Under the pieces are notes generated by a model. The model was given only the letters and a program-made list of their open reading frames with translations. It searched no databases and was not told the DNA's origin. DNA of 64,000 bases from Vreelandella neptunia (GTDB lineage Bacteria; Pseudomonadota; Gammaproteobacteria; Pseudomonadales; Halomonadaceae): assembly GCF_000712975.1 (NCBI RefSeq), contig NZ_JHQL01000007.1, forward strand, positions 1-64,000, given 5' to 3'. Below, piece by piece: positions 9,280-19,513 of the stretch; the stretch's first letter is position 1; each line of letters starts with the position of its first letter. Made by a program: the position numbers and the translations under genes.

Positions 9280-9921
9280 TCAGGGCGTCCAGGTGACAAA
9301 ATTTTCTAGCAGGCGCAGGCCCGCGCGGGAGCTTTTTTCAGGATGGAACTGCACAGCGAAGGTGGCATCGCGACCAATCGCTACATGAGCGCAAACCTTG
9401 CCGTACTGGGTGGTGCCGAACACTTGGGCATCTTCAGCCGCATTGACGTAGTAGCTGTGCACAAAATAGAAGTGTTCGTGATCGTCAATGCCTGCCCATA
9501 GCGGGTGGTCGTGATGCTGTGCCACGAGATTCCAGCCCATGTGCGGTACTTTCAGGCGCTGCTCATAATCATCACGCATATTGGCCGGAAAACGGTCGAC
9601 GCTGCCATGGAAAAAGCCCAGGCAATCTACGCCGCCGTTCTCTTCGCTACGTTCCATCAGCATCTGCTGGCCCACGCATATGCCCAATAGTGGTTTGGCT
9701 TGACGGGTAAGAATGTCGTCGACTAAACCGCGTAGTTCGGTACGTTCCAGCTCGCCCACACAGTCCCGAATAGCCCCTTGGCCGGGGAGCACTAGGCGTG
9801 TTGCACCTAAAATGCGCCGGGGGTCGCGAGTGATAATCACATTTTCGTGAGTAACGTGCTCAAGCGCTTTTGCCACAGAGTGCAGGTTGCCCATTCCATA
9901 ATCAATTACTGCGATGGTCAT
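9280..9921 (-). CDS. hisH: Imidazole glycerol phosphate synthase, glutaminase subunit
   Basis: 213 aa, a class I glutamine amidotransferase that supplies ammonia to HisF. The catalytic cysteine is in [11 protein letters not shown] and the His-Glu pair in FHPEKSS, so unlike the related protein at 5784-6476 the triad is complete. It sits between hisB and hisA in the histidine cluster. Confidence 0.97.
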   Translation of the reverse strand: MTIAVIDYGMGNLHSVAKALEHVTHENVIITRDPRRILGATRLVLPGQGAIRDCVGELERTELRGLVDDILTRQAKPLLGICVGQQMLMERSEENGGVDCLGFFHGSVDRFPANMRDDYEQRLKVPHMGWNLVAQHHDHPLWAGIDDHEHFYFVHSYYVNAAEDAQVFGTTQYGKVCAHVAIGRDATFAVQFHPEKSSRAGLRLLENFVTWTP

Positions 9922-9973
9922 AAAGCGCTCCTTGTTATCGTTAGCGAGCTATCGCTAGCCGTAATGCTCGGCA

Positions 9974-10567
9974 TTATAGGCTCCCTTTAGTAGACGGCAT
10001 TTGCCCCGCCATACGTGGGTCTTCTGCCACTGCCATGCGCAGCGCGCGACCAAACGCTTTAAAAATAGTTTCAGCCTGGTGATGCGCATTAAAGCCTTTT
10101 ATATTATCGATATGCAGTGTTACACGCGCATGATTGACAAAGCCTTGGAAAAACTCCCAAAACAGTTGGGTATCCATACGGCCAATGGTATCGCGGGTGA
10201 AGTCGACATTCATATAAAGACCTGGGCGGCCAGAAAAATCGATGACGACTCGCGATAGTGCCTCATCAAGCGGCACGTAGGCATGCCCATAGCGATAAAT
10301 GCCGCGCTTATCGCCTATCGCTTGATGAAACGCTTGGCCTAGCGTAATGCCTAGGTCTTCAACCGTATGGTGATCATCGATATGTAGGTCGCCCTTTGCG
10401 TCAATATCGAGATCCACCATCCCATGACGAGCCACCTGATCAAGCATATGATCAAGAAACGGAACGCCGGTGTCGCTGCGGAGGCGGCCTTCACCATCAA
10501 GGTTGACGCTGACCGTAATCTGCGTTTCGTTGGTGTCACGGCTTACCGTGGCAATACGCGCTGACAT
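9974..10567 (-). CDS. hisB: Imidazoleglycerol-phosphate dehydratase
   Basis: 197 aa: the monofunctional dehydratase without the phosphatase domain of enteric HisB. It dehydrates IGP to imidazole acetol-phosphate, the HisC substrate. Metal-binding motifs [13 protein letters not shown] and [10 protein letters not shown], and the second-half HHQAE, are present. It is the first gene of the cluster; its upstream region is shared with the divergent GNAT gene at 10773. Confidence 0.97.
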   Translation of the reverse strand: MSARIATVSRDTNETQITVSVNLDGEGRLRSDTGVPFLDHMLDQVARHGMVDLDIDAKGDLHIDDHHTVEDLGITLGQAFHQAIGDKRGIYRYGHAYVPLDEALSRVVIDFSGRPGLYMNVDFTRDTIGRMDTQLFWEFFQGFVNHARVTLHIDNIKGFNAHHQAETIFKAFGRALRMAVAEDPRMAGQMPSTKGSL

Positions 10568-10772
10568 GTTACATCTCCTGCGCTGATGCGCACTCTGAAG
10601 GGGGATGGTGGATCGTTGGGTAATGTTATCACCGCTGGATCAATGCATAACTTATGACCAAAGCGGCCATTATAGTGAATCGGTGCCCCCATCCGCTACA
10701 ATGCGCGAAAGGTAGCCGCCTTTGCTGGCGGTAGAATAGCAGCCTTGCTGCTTTGGCAAAGAGGATTTCACC

Positions 10773-11255
10773 ATGCCGGTGACACTGCACTACGTCGACC
10801 AGGCTCGTTGGGAAGCAGAAGAGCAAGTGCGTATTGACCTAATACGCATTTATGAAGATGCACCCCAAGAGCGAATGCCCACACCAACGGTCACTCCTTT
10901 TATTGAGCAGCACTTGAAAGGGCAGCATTTTTTTGCCTGTGCACATTTTAACGATCGCTTGCTTGGTGCCGTTGCAATAAAAGAAACAGCCGACCGCGCG
11001 TGGTGGCTCTCAGAACTGTGCGTGCGTAAACCCACCCGGCGGCGCGGTGTAGGCACGCGATTAATGGCACTTCTGGGCGAACAGGCAAAACAAGAAGGGC
11101 GTGTACTGCGCATCGAAACGTCGTCGCTACCGTTAGCTGATCGTGTACTGCTTTCCAAGCTTGGTTATCGCCCTATCGCTAACGAATCAGCCGCGCAGAC
11201 GGATGCACCCATCACCAGTGATTTTGTCGAGTTAGACCCACAAGGAAAAGGGTAA
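10773..11255 (+). CDS. GNAT protein, PanZ/PanM-like
   Basis: 160 aa with the acetyl-CoA loop RRRGVGTRL (about residues 89-97). The segments IDLIRIY and HFNDRLLGAV resemble E. coli PanZ (PanM), which binds acetyl-CoA and promotes maturation and feedback control of aspartate decarboxylase PanD. The PanZ assignment rests on remembered similarity, and a generic N-acetyltransferase is possible. The stop overlaps the asmA start by one base (TAATG), so the two are co-transcribed. Confidence 0.65.
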   Translation: MPVTLHYVDQARWEAEEQVRIDLIRIYEDAPQERMPTPTVTPFIEQHLKGQHFFACAHFNDRLLGAVAIKETADRAWWLSELCVRKPTRRRGVGTRLMALLGEQAKQEGRVLRIETSSLPLADRVLLSKLGYRPIANESAAQTDAPITSDFVELDPQGKG

Positions 11256-13588
11256 TGAAGCAGCTACTCCGTATTTTGCTGGCCGCGGTAGGTATTTTAG
11301 CGATCGTCGCCGTTGCCGCAGTGGTGTATGTCACCACCTTTCTTGACCCGGAAGACTTCAAGCCTCGGCTAACCGCTGTGGTAGAAGAACAAACTGGCCT
11401 AAACCTAGCGTTGGAAGGCCCTATTACATGGTCATTTTATCCGCGTATCGGGGTTAGTGTTGAGCAGGCAAGAGCATGGTTGCCTGAGCAATCTCAGGAT
11501 GACAGTGCGTTTGCTGCCATTAATCGGGCTGAAGTTAGCGTGGCTTTCGCCCCCTTATTGCGCGGCGAAATCGCTGTCGATGGATTAACCCTAGACGGTA
11601 TGCGTCTGAACCTTGAAAAGAATGAGCAAGGGGAAGGGAATTGGCAGCCGTTACTAGAGCGTCTTGCTGAACAGGGCAACGAAACAGCGGAAACCGTTCT
11701 GGCGCCCGCAAGTGCTGGCCCTAACGCAGATGCTGGTAATTTATCGGTTGTATTGAACATCGCCAGTGTTGAAGTGAAGAATGCTGACATTCGCTTTCGT
11801 GATGAGCAAAGCCAAGCGCTTTGGCGAGTGCAGCCGCTCAATATTTCAGGCACCAATGTTAATCCTGTGCGTTCTTTTCCGTTAAAAACCATGTTTACAC
11901 TGACTAAGCATAATCGCTTAGATGCAGAAGTGCTGGAGCGCACGCCCGACCTGACCAGCGAAGTTAATCTCGAAACCCGTCTTCGTTTAGGCTTAAAAGA
12001 TGAACAGTTGGTTTTTGAAAACACTCAGTTGACGACCCGTACGCGACGCGCTGGAGAAAGTGATCCGCAGCAGCTCAGCTTGAAAGCAGCTGAAATCGTT
12101 GCCCGGATGGGGGAGCAACAACTGACGATTCGCGAGGGTGTCGTAGACGCGGGTTTACGTCATCCAGAAAACTGGCAGGGTAGCCTCGCGCTATCGTTGG
12201 CATTTGGTTTAGAAAGCGACTTTGCGGCTCAAACCGCCCAACTTAAAGATGCTCAATTAACCGGACCAGATGGGCTGAGAGTCAGTGGACACCTCAATAT
12301 CGCGCAGCTACTTGATGCTCCTCGCTATAGCGGCCAACTAACCGCAGCTCCCTTTACACTGCGTCCGTGGCTATCACGGTTAGGGGTTACGCTGACAACA
12401 GCTAGCGAAGCTGCCTTAAGTGATGTGGCAATGACCAGTCCGATTGAAGGTGACACGGCGCAGGTTGCACTACCGCGGCTCTCTTTAGTGGTTGATGACA
12501 GTACCTTCACAGGCAACGTTTCCGCTGCGCTAGACGGAACTCAGCTTACCTTTAATCTAGAAGGCGACCAACTGAATATTGATCATTACCTGCCTGGTCC
12601 TGAAACGGCGCAGCAAGCTAGCCGAGGTTTACTGCGCAACGCCTTCGCTCAAACCGACGGGGCGCTATTACCTCAGGCATGGCTGAGTACGCTATCGCTA
12701 GAGGGGGACTTAAGCGTTGATCAGCTTATCCTGTCTGGATTAGTGTTCGATGAGACCTCGCTAAGCTTACGTGGAGAGAACGGTAACCACCAACTAACGG
12801 CCTTTGAGTCGCGTTTCTATGGGGGCGAGCTTAGCTCGACAGGTCGTCTTGATGCCACTGCTGACGTGCTCGAATGGCAGCTTTCTCCACGTGTCAGTGA
12901 TGTTCAGGTGGCACCACTCATCGAAACGTTTAGCGAGGAAGCGTCACCATTGCGAGGCCGCTTTAACTTAGAAGGAGCGCTGACAACTCAAGGCAATCGC
13001 CGTGACGTGCTCACGAGTAATCTTAACGGAGAGCTAAGTGCACGGCTGAACGATGGCGCTATTCTGCAAACGAATATCTCCCAGCAATTGTGTGAGGTAG
13101 TGGCGCAGCTAGAGGGCGAAGGCACCCTACGAGAGTGGGAGCCTGACACACGCTTTGAGCGATTTGACGCAACCTTTCAAGTACGCAATGGTGTTGTGAA
13201 CAGCGACGATCTGCTGATCACTCTTCCAGGCATTGATGTGCAGGGGGAGGGGGAGCTCAATCTCAATACGCTGAACTTCACCACGGAAGCGAATGCGAGG
13301 TTGGTCGATACCGCTGATGCTGCCTGTAATGTGAACCCGCGTTTAGAGCAGCTGCCGCTCCCGGTACGCTGTGAAGGCCATGTAGGCGACGATAAAACCC
13401 AATGGTGCCGCTTTGATCGCTCTGCTTTCCAAGCTGCGGTGGTAGACCTCCTGCGTAATGAAGCTGGCAGCCGAGTTGAGGAAGAGCTGGAAGAACGGCT
13501 AGGCGACTCGCTTGATCGTATTGATGAACGTTTAGGAGAAGGCGCTGGTCAGGAGTTGCGTGAAGGGATCCGTCGTCTATTTAATTAA
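11255..13588 (+). CDS. AsmA-family envelope protein
   Basis: 777 aa. One N-terminal membrane anchor (about residues 5-30) is followed by a long periplasmic region of repeating beta segments (chorein/RBG-like). The N-terminal AsmA domain (DPEDFKPRLTAVVEEQTGLNL) and the C-terminal AsmA_2 part (GRFNLEGALTTQGN, LTSNLNGELSARLNDGAI) are clear. Family members are linked to phospholipid transport and outer-membrane homeostasis. The acidic, charged C-terminus (ELEERLGDSLDRIDERLGEG) may form a coiled coil. A terminator follows. Confidence 0.88.
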   Translation: MKQLLRILLAAVGILAIVAVAAVVYVTTFLDPEDFKPRLTAVVEEQTGLNLALEGPITWSFYPRIGVSVEQARAWLPEQSQDDSAFAAINRAEVSVAFAPLLRGEIAVDGLTLDGMRLNLEKNEQGEGNWQPLLERLAEQGNETAETVLAPASAGPNADAGNLSVVLNIASVEVKNADIRFRDEQSQALWRVQPLNISGTNVNPVRSFPLKTMFTLTKHNRLDAEVLERTPDLTSEVNLETRLRLGLKDEQLVFENTQLTTRTRRAGESDPQQLSLKAAEIVARMGEQQLTIREGVVDAGLRHPENWQGSLALSLAFGLESDFAAQTAQLKDAQLTGPDGLRVSGHLNIAQLLDAPRYSGQLTAAPFTLRPWLSRLGVTLTTASEAALSDVAMTSPIEGDTAQVALPRLSLVVDDSTFTGNVSAALDGTQLTFNLEGDQLNIDHYLPGPETAQQASRGLLRNAFAQTDGALLPQAWLSTLSLEGDLSVDQLILSGLVFDETSLSLRGENGNHQLTAFESRFYGGELSSTGRLDATADVLEWQLSPRVSDVQVAPLIETFSEEASPLRGRFNLEGALTTQGNRRDVLTSNLNGELSARLNDGAILQTNISQQLCEVVAQLEGEGTLREWEPDTRFERFDATFQVRNGVVNSDDLLITLPGIDVQGEGELNLNTLNFTTEANARLVDTADAACNVNPRLEQLPLPVRCEGHVGDDKTQWCRFDRSAFQAAVVDLLRNEAGSRVEEELEERLGDSLDRIDERLGEGAGQELREGIRRLFN

Positions 13589-13625
13589 GCATGTAGATAA
13601 GCTTTGTATTCAACCAATAAGTGTC

Positions 13626-13654
13626 GCGCCGGTCCCAACGCCGGCGCTTTTTTT
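13626..13654 (+). terminator. Terminator after asmA
   Basis: gcgccgg (13626-13632) pairs with ccggcgc (13641-13647), followed by seven T. It ends the GNAT-asmA unit. Confidence 0.85.
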
Positions 13655-13730
13655 GGTGCTAGTGACCGCTGTGAAAAGATTGCCTACCTGCTAATGGCTG
13701 TTAACAGTTTTACTGTTTTAAGGAGTTTTT

Positions 13731-14828
13731 ATGGCCGACATGCCAACGCCGTGTCTTACGGCGGAAGAGTTTCAACGCCGCCTGCTTACTTGGTTCGATC
13801 AGTATGGTCGGCATGACCTGCCTTGGCAGTCGCCTCGCAGTGCCTACCGGGTTTGGGTATCTGAAATTATGCTCCAACAAACCCAGGTCACTACCGTCAT
13901 TCCCTATTTCAAGCGTTTTATGACGCGTTTCCCTACGTTAGAAGCACTGGCAAATGCTCCCCAAGATGATGTGCTGCATCTTTGGACCGGGCTTGGTTAC
14001 TATGCCCGTGCTCGTAACCTGCACAAAGCGGCTCAAGTGGCGTTCGCAGCTTATGGGGAAGAACTACCCACCGATAGCGTAGAAACGTTGATGGCGTTGC
14101 CAGGCATAGGGCGTTCCACTGCTGGCGCGATTATCGCGCAAAGTGCTGATAAACAGGCAGCGATTCTAGATGGCAATGTAAAGCGCTCTCTGACCCGCTT
14201 ACATGCCATCGCTGGCTGGCCAGGTAAGCCAGCGATAGAACGCTCACTGTGGGCACTGGCCGAGTATTACACGCCTGATACCCGGCTTGCTGACTATACC
14301 CAGGCCATCATGGATTTCGGCGCCACGCTCTGTAAACGCAGCAAGCCGGATTGCCCAATTTGCCCGTTTAACGACGCATGTCGCGCCTATGCCGAAGGTG
14401 AGCCGCAACGCTATCCGGAATCCAAGCCCAAAAAGGCCCTGCCGACCCGTGACACTATCATGCTGATGTTGCAAGACAGTCAAGGACGGGTGTGGTTAGA
14501 GCAACGACCACCCAGCGGCCTGTGGGGAGGCCTATGGAGCCTGCCTCAATTTGAACGCCATGGTGAGCTTAACGACTGGCTTGCCGATCATGTCGTTTCC
14601 CCTAAACGCCATGCGCCCCTACCCAGCTTTACCCATACCTTTAGTCATTTTCGCCTATCGATTACGCCTCAGCCGGTTAGTTGCGATAGGCTGAGTGGTG
14701 TAAGAGAGGGCGGCGTATGGTATGACATCAACCACCCCTCGGCGCTGGGCTTGGCAGCTCCGGTTAAATCGCTGCTGAGCCAGTTAGTGCCATTTACCCT
14801 CGATCCAACGCCAGGTCCGTCACACTAA
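13731..14828 (+). CDS. mutY: Adenine DNA glycosylase
   Basis: 365 aa. It removes adenine mispaired with 8-oxoguanine. Helix-hairpin-helix LMALPGIGRSTAG leads to the catalytic Asp in VKRSLTR...DFGATLC context. The [4Fe-4S] cluster cysteines follow the C-X6-C-X2-C-X5-C pattern (CKRSKPDCPICPFNDAC). The C-terminal NUDIX-like 8-oxoG recognition domain begins around residue 240. An aaggag site 8 bases upstream supports ATG 13731. yggX follows at 56 bp, the usual mutY-yggX pair. Confidence 0.96.
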   Translation: MADMPTPCLTAEEFQRRLLTWFDQYGRHDLPWQSPRSAYRVWVSEIMLQQTQVTTVIPYFKRFMTRFPTLEALANAPQDDVLHLWTGLGYYARARNLHKAAQVAFAAYGEELPTDSVETLMALPGIGRSTAGAIIAQSADKQAAILDGNVKRSLTRLHAIAGWPGKPAIERSLWALAEYYTPDTRLADYTQAIMDFGATLCKRSKPDCPICPFNDACRAYAEGEPQRYPESKPKKALPTRDTIMLMLQDSQGRVWLEQRPPSGLWGGLWSLPQFERHGELNDWLADHVVSPKRHAPLPSFTHTFSHFRLSITPQPVSCDRLSGVREGGVWYDINHPSALGLAAPVKSLLSQLVPFTLDPTPGPSH

Positions 14829-14883
14829 CCTCTTCCGCGTTATTACTTATTTTCGCGTACTGTTATTCATAAAGGAGTACACC

Positions 14884-15159
14884 ATGAGCAACACCGTTTT
14901 CTGCCGCAAGTACCAGCAAGAGTTAACGGCTCTGCCATTTCCGCCGTTGCCGGGTAAGCAGGGCCAAGAAATTCAAGCCACAGTGTCTAAGCAGGCCTGG
15001 GAAGAGTGGCAAGCACTACAAACGCGCCTGATTAATGAAAAGCATCTCAACATGTTAGAACCCGAGGCACGCGCCTACCTGATGGATCAAATGCAGCGTT
15101 TTCTAGATAATGAGACTACGGATCAAGCAGAAGGTTACGTACCGCCAACCCAGGCGTAA
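14884..15159 (+). CDS. yggX: Fe(II)-trafficking/oxidative damage protection protein YggX
   Basis: 91 aa. The conserved N-terminus MSNTVFCRKYQQEL holds the single functional Cys7, and the helix NEKHLNMLEPEARAYLMDQM is the family hallmark. In enterics YggX protects iron-sulfur proteins such as MutY; its pairing with mutY here fits. An aaggag site precedes ATG 14884. Confidence 0.95.
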   Translation: MSNTVFCRKYQQELTALPFPPLPGKQGQEIQATVSKQAWEEWQALQTRLINEKHLNMLEPEARAYLMDQMQRFLDNETTDQAEGYVPPTQA

Positions 15160-15288
15160 GCAATTAGTGAAGATTGTGAGAAGGGATGAATGCAGCGCAA
15201 TCTTACAGCTGGCGCGGCTTCTGGCCGTTTTTGGTAGCGCCAATAAGTTCCCTAAGCACGTGACTCGCAAGAAAGTTTCACGAAAGTG

Positions 15289-15317
15289 TTGACGAAATGC
15301 TGAGTTTTTAGTTTAAT
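15289..15317 (+). promoter_or_regulatory. Sigma-70 promoter of the tRNA cluster
   Basis: TTGACG (15289-15294) and TTTAAT (15312-15317) are 17 bases apart, followed by a GC-richer stretch before tRNA-Phe. Spacing and position fit a strong stable-RNA promoter. Confidence 0.75.
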
Positions 15318-15333
15318 ACGCACCGTTGGCAGC

Positions 15334-15409
15334 GGCCAGATAGCTCAGTTGGTAGAGCAGGGGATTGAAAATCCCCGTGTCGGCGGTTCGATTCCGTCTC
15401 TGGCCACCA
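15334..15409 (+). tRNA. tRNA-Phe (GAA)
   Basis: 76 nt. Acceptor ggccaga pairs with tctggcc. The D-arm gctcagttggtagagc is present. Anticodon stem gggga/tcccc encloses ttgaaaa with anticodon GAA. The T-arm contains ggttcgatt, and CCA is encoded. Confidence 0.97.
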
Positions 15410-15414
15410 AACGT

Positions 15415-15489
15415 TGGGGTATCGCCAAGTGGTAAGGCACCGGTTTTTGGTATCGGCATTCCCAGGTTCGAATCCTGGTACCCCAGCCA
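15415..15489 (+). tRNA. tRNA-Gln (TTG)
   Basis: 75 nt. Acceptor tggggta pairs with tacccca. Anticodon stem ccggt/atcgg (one G-T pair) encloses ttttggt, giving anticodon TTG. The T-arm has ggttcgaat. The gene ends in encoded GCCA. It lies 5 nt after tRNA-Phe, so both are cut from one transcript. Confidence 0.95.
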
Positions 15490-15561
15490 TTGCCAACAAG
15501 ATTTCTTGTTGATTGTAGAGCTTAATAGCGAAGCAATCATGTTCTCAAGAAAGCGTGAAGC

Positions 15562-15723
<162 letters not shown>

Positions 15724-15753
15724 CAACGGTTGGACACTTTGAACAAGTGGTTT

Positions 15754-16731
15754 CTAGCACTGCGTGGCGATTGGATTAAACTTTGCTGCCTCCTCCAAGT
15801 GATCCGGTGCAAAGTGGGCATAGCGCATGGTCATTGTGATCGACTGATGCCCTAGTATTTGCTGTAACACCAGAATGTTTCCCCCGTTCATCATAAAGTG
15901 ACTCGCGAAGGTGTGACGTAGCACGTGGGTCAACTGTCCTTCCGGTAGTTCTATCTTGAGTTCCTTAATAGCTCGGGCAAAGGCTTTGTAGCGATTGCCG
16001 AAAAGGCGTCCGAGTTTCCGCCGTTGGCGTAGCTGCTTGGCCAAGTCGTGGTCTATGGGTACGGTTCGGGTTTTGCCCGACTTAGTGCCAATGAAAACGA
16101 TGCGATCCTTGCGGACGTTCTCCGCTCTGAGTGACTGGGCTTCGCCCCAACGTGCGCCTGTGGATAGGCATATAACGGTGATGTAGTAGCAGTCGTCGGT
16201 CTCCTGGGCGCGAAGGTGATCAAGCAGCAGGCTAATTTGATAACCGTCGAGATAGCCCTTCTCTGTTTCGTCAGTGCGTACCTTGCGGACTTTTTGAAGG
16301 GGGTTGCCGTATGACCATAGTGAGAGGCGCTCAAGCTCTGAGAAGACCGCTTTTAGATAAGTGTGTTCATGGTTAATGGTGTTGGCTTTGACTTCTTTTA
16401 GGCGTTTAGCGCGGTACTCGACCCACTGTTGAGCCGTAAACTTTTTGGCGAGTGGGTTTCCAAGTGCATCGGCCAACTTGCGAAGCGAGCGGACACGATC
16501 CCTAGAGCTTTTTAGCGTGTGGCCGTGATGCTCGTACCATTGCTCGACGAGATCTTGTAAACGGCGTCTATCACCTGTTTGAGTGACATAGCTGTCAGGG
16601 CTTGCCAAGATGCGGCGTTCCAGGGCTAAGGCTTCTGCTTTGGAGGGCCGCACTTTACGTATGCGCTTGCCATGCGCACCAAAGGGGCGAACATCGACCT
16701 GCCACCCGTTTTCTACTTTTTTAATAGCCAT
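15754..16731 (-). CDS. int: Phage tyrosine-recombinase integrase
   Basis: 325 aa. The C-terminal catalytic domain shows Arg in STGARWGEA, HVLRHTF (HxxR), LGHQS and the nucleophile Tyr in MRYAHF near residue 305. The N-terminal part (WQVDVRPFGAHGKRIRK) is an arm-binding type domain, followed by a SAM-like core-binding domain. It sits 30 bp from the tRNA-side repeat and is oriented towards it, as expected for an integrase acting at that site. The start lies 2 bases after the stop of the replication gene. Confidence 0.93.
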   Translation of the reverse strand: MAIKKVENGWQVDVRPFGAHGKRIRKVRPSKAEALALERRILASPDSYVTQTGDRRRLQDLVEQWYEHHGHTLKSSRDRVRSLRKLADALGNPLAKKFTAQQWVEYRAKRLKEVKANTINHEHTYLKAVFSELERLSLWSYGNPLQKVRKVRTDETEKGYLDGYQISLLLDHLRAQETDDCYYITVICLSTGARWGEAQSLRAENVRKDRIVFIGTKSGKTRTVPIDHDLAKQLRQRRKLGRLFGNRYKAFARAIKELKIELPEGQLTHVLRHTFASHFMMNGGNILVLQQILGHQSITMTMRYAHFAPDHLEEAAKFNPIATQC

Positions 16732-16733
16732 GT

Positions 16734-18026
16734 TTACGCCGCCTTACCTACCAATCGCCGCTCTATCAATTTCTGTTCTACGATCTGTCTGAATTGGCCG
16801 GAGTCGACGCCTCGTCGTCGGTAATATTCTGCTAGGTCTTCCCACATGCCGGAGCGTTGGAGAAAGCGAACAGCTTCATGGGTGCGGAAACCCTGGCGGG
16901 CGTAAATGCTAATGAGGTTGCCAAACGCCAGGGTTACGTTCTTTTCGTTGCCAAGCCCGGGCGCTTTGCGGGTGCGTTTGTACATGAAACCAGGCTCATG
17001 ACAGTAGAAGCGGGCGTCCTCCTGCATCACTTGCCACGCGGGATCAATAAGGTTGCGACGAACATCCAGTCGATAGGATTGCATGGCAGTACGCCAGAGG
17101 CCGGAGAGGTGCGGTACTACGTCTATGAAGCGGTTGAAGCCGTGGGAGGCATCTAACACTTCACCGGTATCGACATTGCAGGGAATGCCTTGAGCATATT
17201 CACGAAGGACGGATTGATGGAAGCGTAATTCGATACGCCAAACGGGGGCTTCGGGGTTATAGGTGGCATTTAGGTCGTCATCGACAGCGTTTTGCCAGAT
17301 GCCTTCCCAGAAGTGCATTTTGTCGCGGTGTTTGGCTTCAAGTGTCTTGTTATAGATACAGCATTGGAGCGCCCCAGCCGTACCAAACATGTAGGTTTCA
17401 CCGCGGCCATAGGTGGTAGCAATATTGCCGTGGGCGAACTCTAAGGTATCAATGCCGTCGATCCGCATGATCTTCTTGGAACGGGTCACAAAGCGCTGCA
17501 TAAAGTCGCTAGGTGGCTCCCAGCCTTGTACGTCTAACGCCAGGTGTATCGCACAGCCTATAGGTTCAACATGAGAGAGCATGTGAGCCGCAATGTTGTA
17601 CATGAAGTCTTGGCATTGCTGAGGGCTGCGCTCCTGGATGAAGTGAGGGGAAAGCTCGATCTTTAGGTGGGTGCCAATGTTCTCGATTTTGACGTGACGT
17701 GCTTGGAAGAAGACGATAACGCCTAGTTCGTTATTCTGGAGTCGATAGCGGAAGCCAGAACCGGCTGCGCCGGCACCTACTGCCCAATCTACATCAAAGA
17801 GACGCATGGTTGCGCCTTTGCCCTCGTTGTAAACGTTAATGATCTCATCAAATTGGGTAAGGCACGGCTTGCCTTGGTAAAGCTGGCGAACGGTATCGAC
17901 GCCAGCATTCAGAAGATGAATTTTGTGCATTTCACGCTGCCCAGCGGAGCTAATCAGCAGCTTGCCAAATTGATCTTCTTCTCCTCGCTGTAACGATGCC
18001 AACGAATAACGATTCCAACGTTCCAT
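16734..18026 (-). CDS. Phage replication initiation protein (pII/RstA-like)
   Basis: 430 aa. Candidate motifs of rolling-circle initiators are GCAIHLALDV (about residues 151-160) and the Tyr-containing CCIYNKTLEAKHRDK near residue 230, which resemble the Rep_trans/RstA group. It would nick the replicative form to start single-strand synthesis, like Ff pII. Its place after the secretin gene, closing the Ff order circularly, supports this. An agggaa Shine-Dalgarno lies 6 bases before ATG 18026. Exact family placement needs a profile search; the two motifs are my reading. Confidence 0.8.
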   Translation of the reverse strand: MERWNRYSLASLQRGEEDQFGKLLISSAGQREMHKIHLLNAGVDTVRQLYQGKPCLTQFDEIINVYNEGKGATMRLFDVDWAVGAGAAGSGFRYRLQNNELGVIVFFQARHVKIENIGTHLKIELSPHFIQERSPQQCQDFMYNIAAHMLSHVEPIGCAIHLALDVQGWEPPSDFMQRFVTRSKKIMRIDGIDTLEFAHGNIATTYGRGETYMFGTAGALQCCIYNKTLEAKHRDKMHFWEGIWQNAVDDDLNATYNPEAPVWRIELRFHQSVLREYAQGIPCNVDTGEVLDASHGFNRFIDVVPHLSGLWRTAMQSYRLDVRRNLIDPAWQVMQEDARFYCHEPGFMYKRTRKAPGLGNEKNVTLAFGNLISIYARQGFRTHEAVRFLQRSGMWEDLAEYYRRRGVDSGQFRQIVEQKLIERRLVGKAA

Positions 18027-18094
18027 GGCCTATTCCCTGTAAATTTCTAAATGTCGCAATGTGCTGTAGTGAGCCAATAGCTCAAGTTGGATGA

Positions 18095-19513
18095 TTACTC
18101 TGCGAGACGTGTTACAGGGAGGGTCTCGACCTCGTGACGCCAGCTTGTAGTCATCAGACCTGCCACGGTTTGAGCGGCGTTATGGTCGGTGACGAGCTGG
18201 TTAGCGTCATAGCGAGGCAGCACAGTTGCCTGTAACAGCACATGTAGATTGGTACGTTGGCGGGAGTTGGATTCGTTCTGGAATAGACGACCGGCAACGG
18301 GAACGCTCTGTAAGCCTGGAACGCCCGAGACATGTTGTTGGTCGTTTTGGGACGAGAGGCCGCCTAGAAGAAGCGTTTGGCCGGAACGTATCTGAACGGT
18401 GGTATTGATCTGCCGTTGATTCGTAATAATGTCAGAGGCTAGCACAGAATCAGTCAGAGAGTCAGCCGAGGTAGTGATATCCATGATCACTAAACCAGAG
18501 GCAGTGACCACAGGGAGCACGTTTAAACGTATACCAATATCGCGGCGTTCAATTGTCTGGAAAGGGCTATTAACGTCGGCAGATTCACCAGTGACACGAC
18601 CAGTGACAAACGGCACATTCTGACCGATGGAGATCGTGCCACGCTTACCGGAGAGGGTAAGTATTTGCGGTGTGGATAACACGTTAGAGCTTGAATCGCG
18701 CTGTAACGCGTTGATGGCAAAAGCTAGAACGTTGCCGTCGAAGATCCCGAAAGTACCGCCCGACGATGCTAAAGAGGTGCCAAGATTGGCAGTGTTAAAC
18801 CCACCTGCGACACGGGAATCGGTAGCACGACCGAGAGCAACACCAAGATCGAAGGTATCGCCATCCGTGGTTTCAAAAATTACCGCTTGGATGAGTAACT
18901 GAGGATGGGCAACGTCCACTTGAGGGATGAAACCTTGAAGCTGTTCAAGCTGCTTTTCTGGTCCCTTAGCTAAGATAGCGTTGGAAGCGTGAAGCACCTG
19001 TACCCGAGGTGGGGTAATGCCGTCCTGAGCGTTCTGAGTGAGAAAACTGGTGATCAGTGGGGCAATGTCATCGGCGCGCACGTTGTCGAAAGAAAACAGG
19101 TGTGTTGCCTGCGGGACTGGTGGCGGGGTAAGCGTGGGTGCGTTGACGATCGCGTCAGTGGGATCGGTCGATGCTAAAGAAACACCTGGTGTTTTTTCAG
19201 TCGGTGATGCGGTTGCGCGTTGGCTAGCAGGTGCAACGGTGGGCGGGTTACCTGGCAGTATGGTGTAACCGTGTGAACTCAATACACCTTGAAAGAACTC
19301 ATCAAGCTGGTGATCGGGCACATCCGGTGCATAAACGGTGAGCGTACCGGTAGCGGTAGGGTGAATGGCCAACGGGGAATCTGTTTGTTCTACGTACCAA
19401 CGCACAAAGTCACGGATATCGGTGTCTTGCATCTGTATCGGTGTGGCGTTGGCGGTACTGGTGAGTGTGGCGAAGGCAAAAGCGGCAACGGTATTAGCAG
19501 CGAATTTCAGCAT
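18095..19513 (-). CDS. Filamentous phage secretin (pIV-like)
   Basis: 472 aa from the ATG at 19513, which opens a signal peptide (AAFAFATLTSTANA, cleavage before TPIQ). An alternative start at 19525 adds four residues. An N0-like domain (MQDTDIRDFVRWYVEQT) is followed by a Pro/Thr linker, an N1/N3-like domain, and the secretin domain (LSTPQILTLSGKRGTISIG, then SGQTLLLGGLSS and VPVAGRLFQ). It would form the outer-membrane exit channel for virions. The start overlaps the Zot gene by 20 bases. Confidence 0.92.
   Translation of the reverse strand: MLKFAANTVAAFAFATLTSTANATPIQMQDTDIRDFVRWYVEQTDSPLAIHPTATGTLTVYAPDVPDHQLDEFFQGVLSSHGYTILPGNPPTVAPASQRATASPTEKTPGVSLASTDPTDAIVNAPTLTPPPVPQATHLFSFDNVRADDIAPLITSFLTQNAQDGITPPRVQVLHASNAILAKGPEKQLEQLQGFIPQVDVAHPQLLIQAVIFETTDGDTFDLGVALGRATDSRVAGGFNTANLGTSLASSGGTFGIFDGNVLAFAINALQRDSSSNVLSTPQILTLSGKRGTISIGQNVPFVTGRVTGESADVNSPFQTIERRDIGIRLNVLPVVTASGLVIMDITTSADSLTDSVLASDIITNQRQINTTVQIRSGQTLLLGGLSSQNDQQHVSGVPGLQSVPVAGRLFQNESNSRQRTNLHVLLQATVLPRYDANQLVTDHNAAQTVAGLMTTSWRHEVETLPVTRLAE

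Noticed and set aside
16857..17156. 99-codon plus-strand frame opposite the replication gene
   Set aside because: It lies wholly antisense to an intact 430-residue gene, without a ribosome site or recognisable domains.
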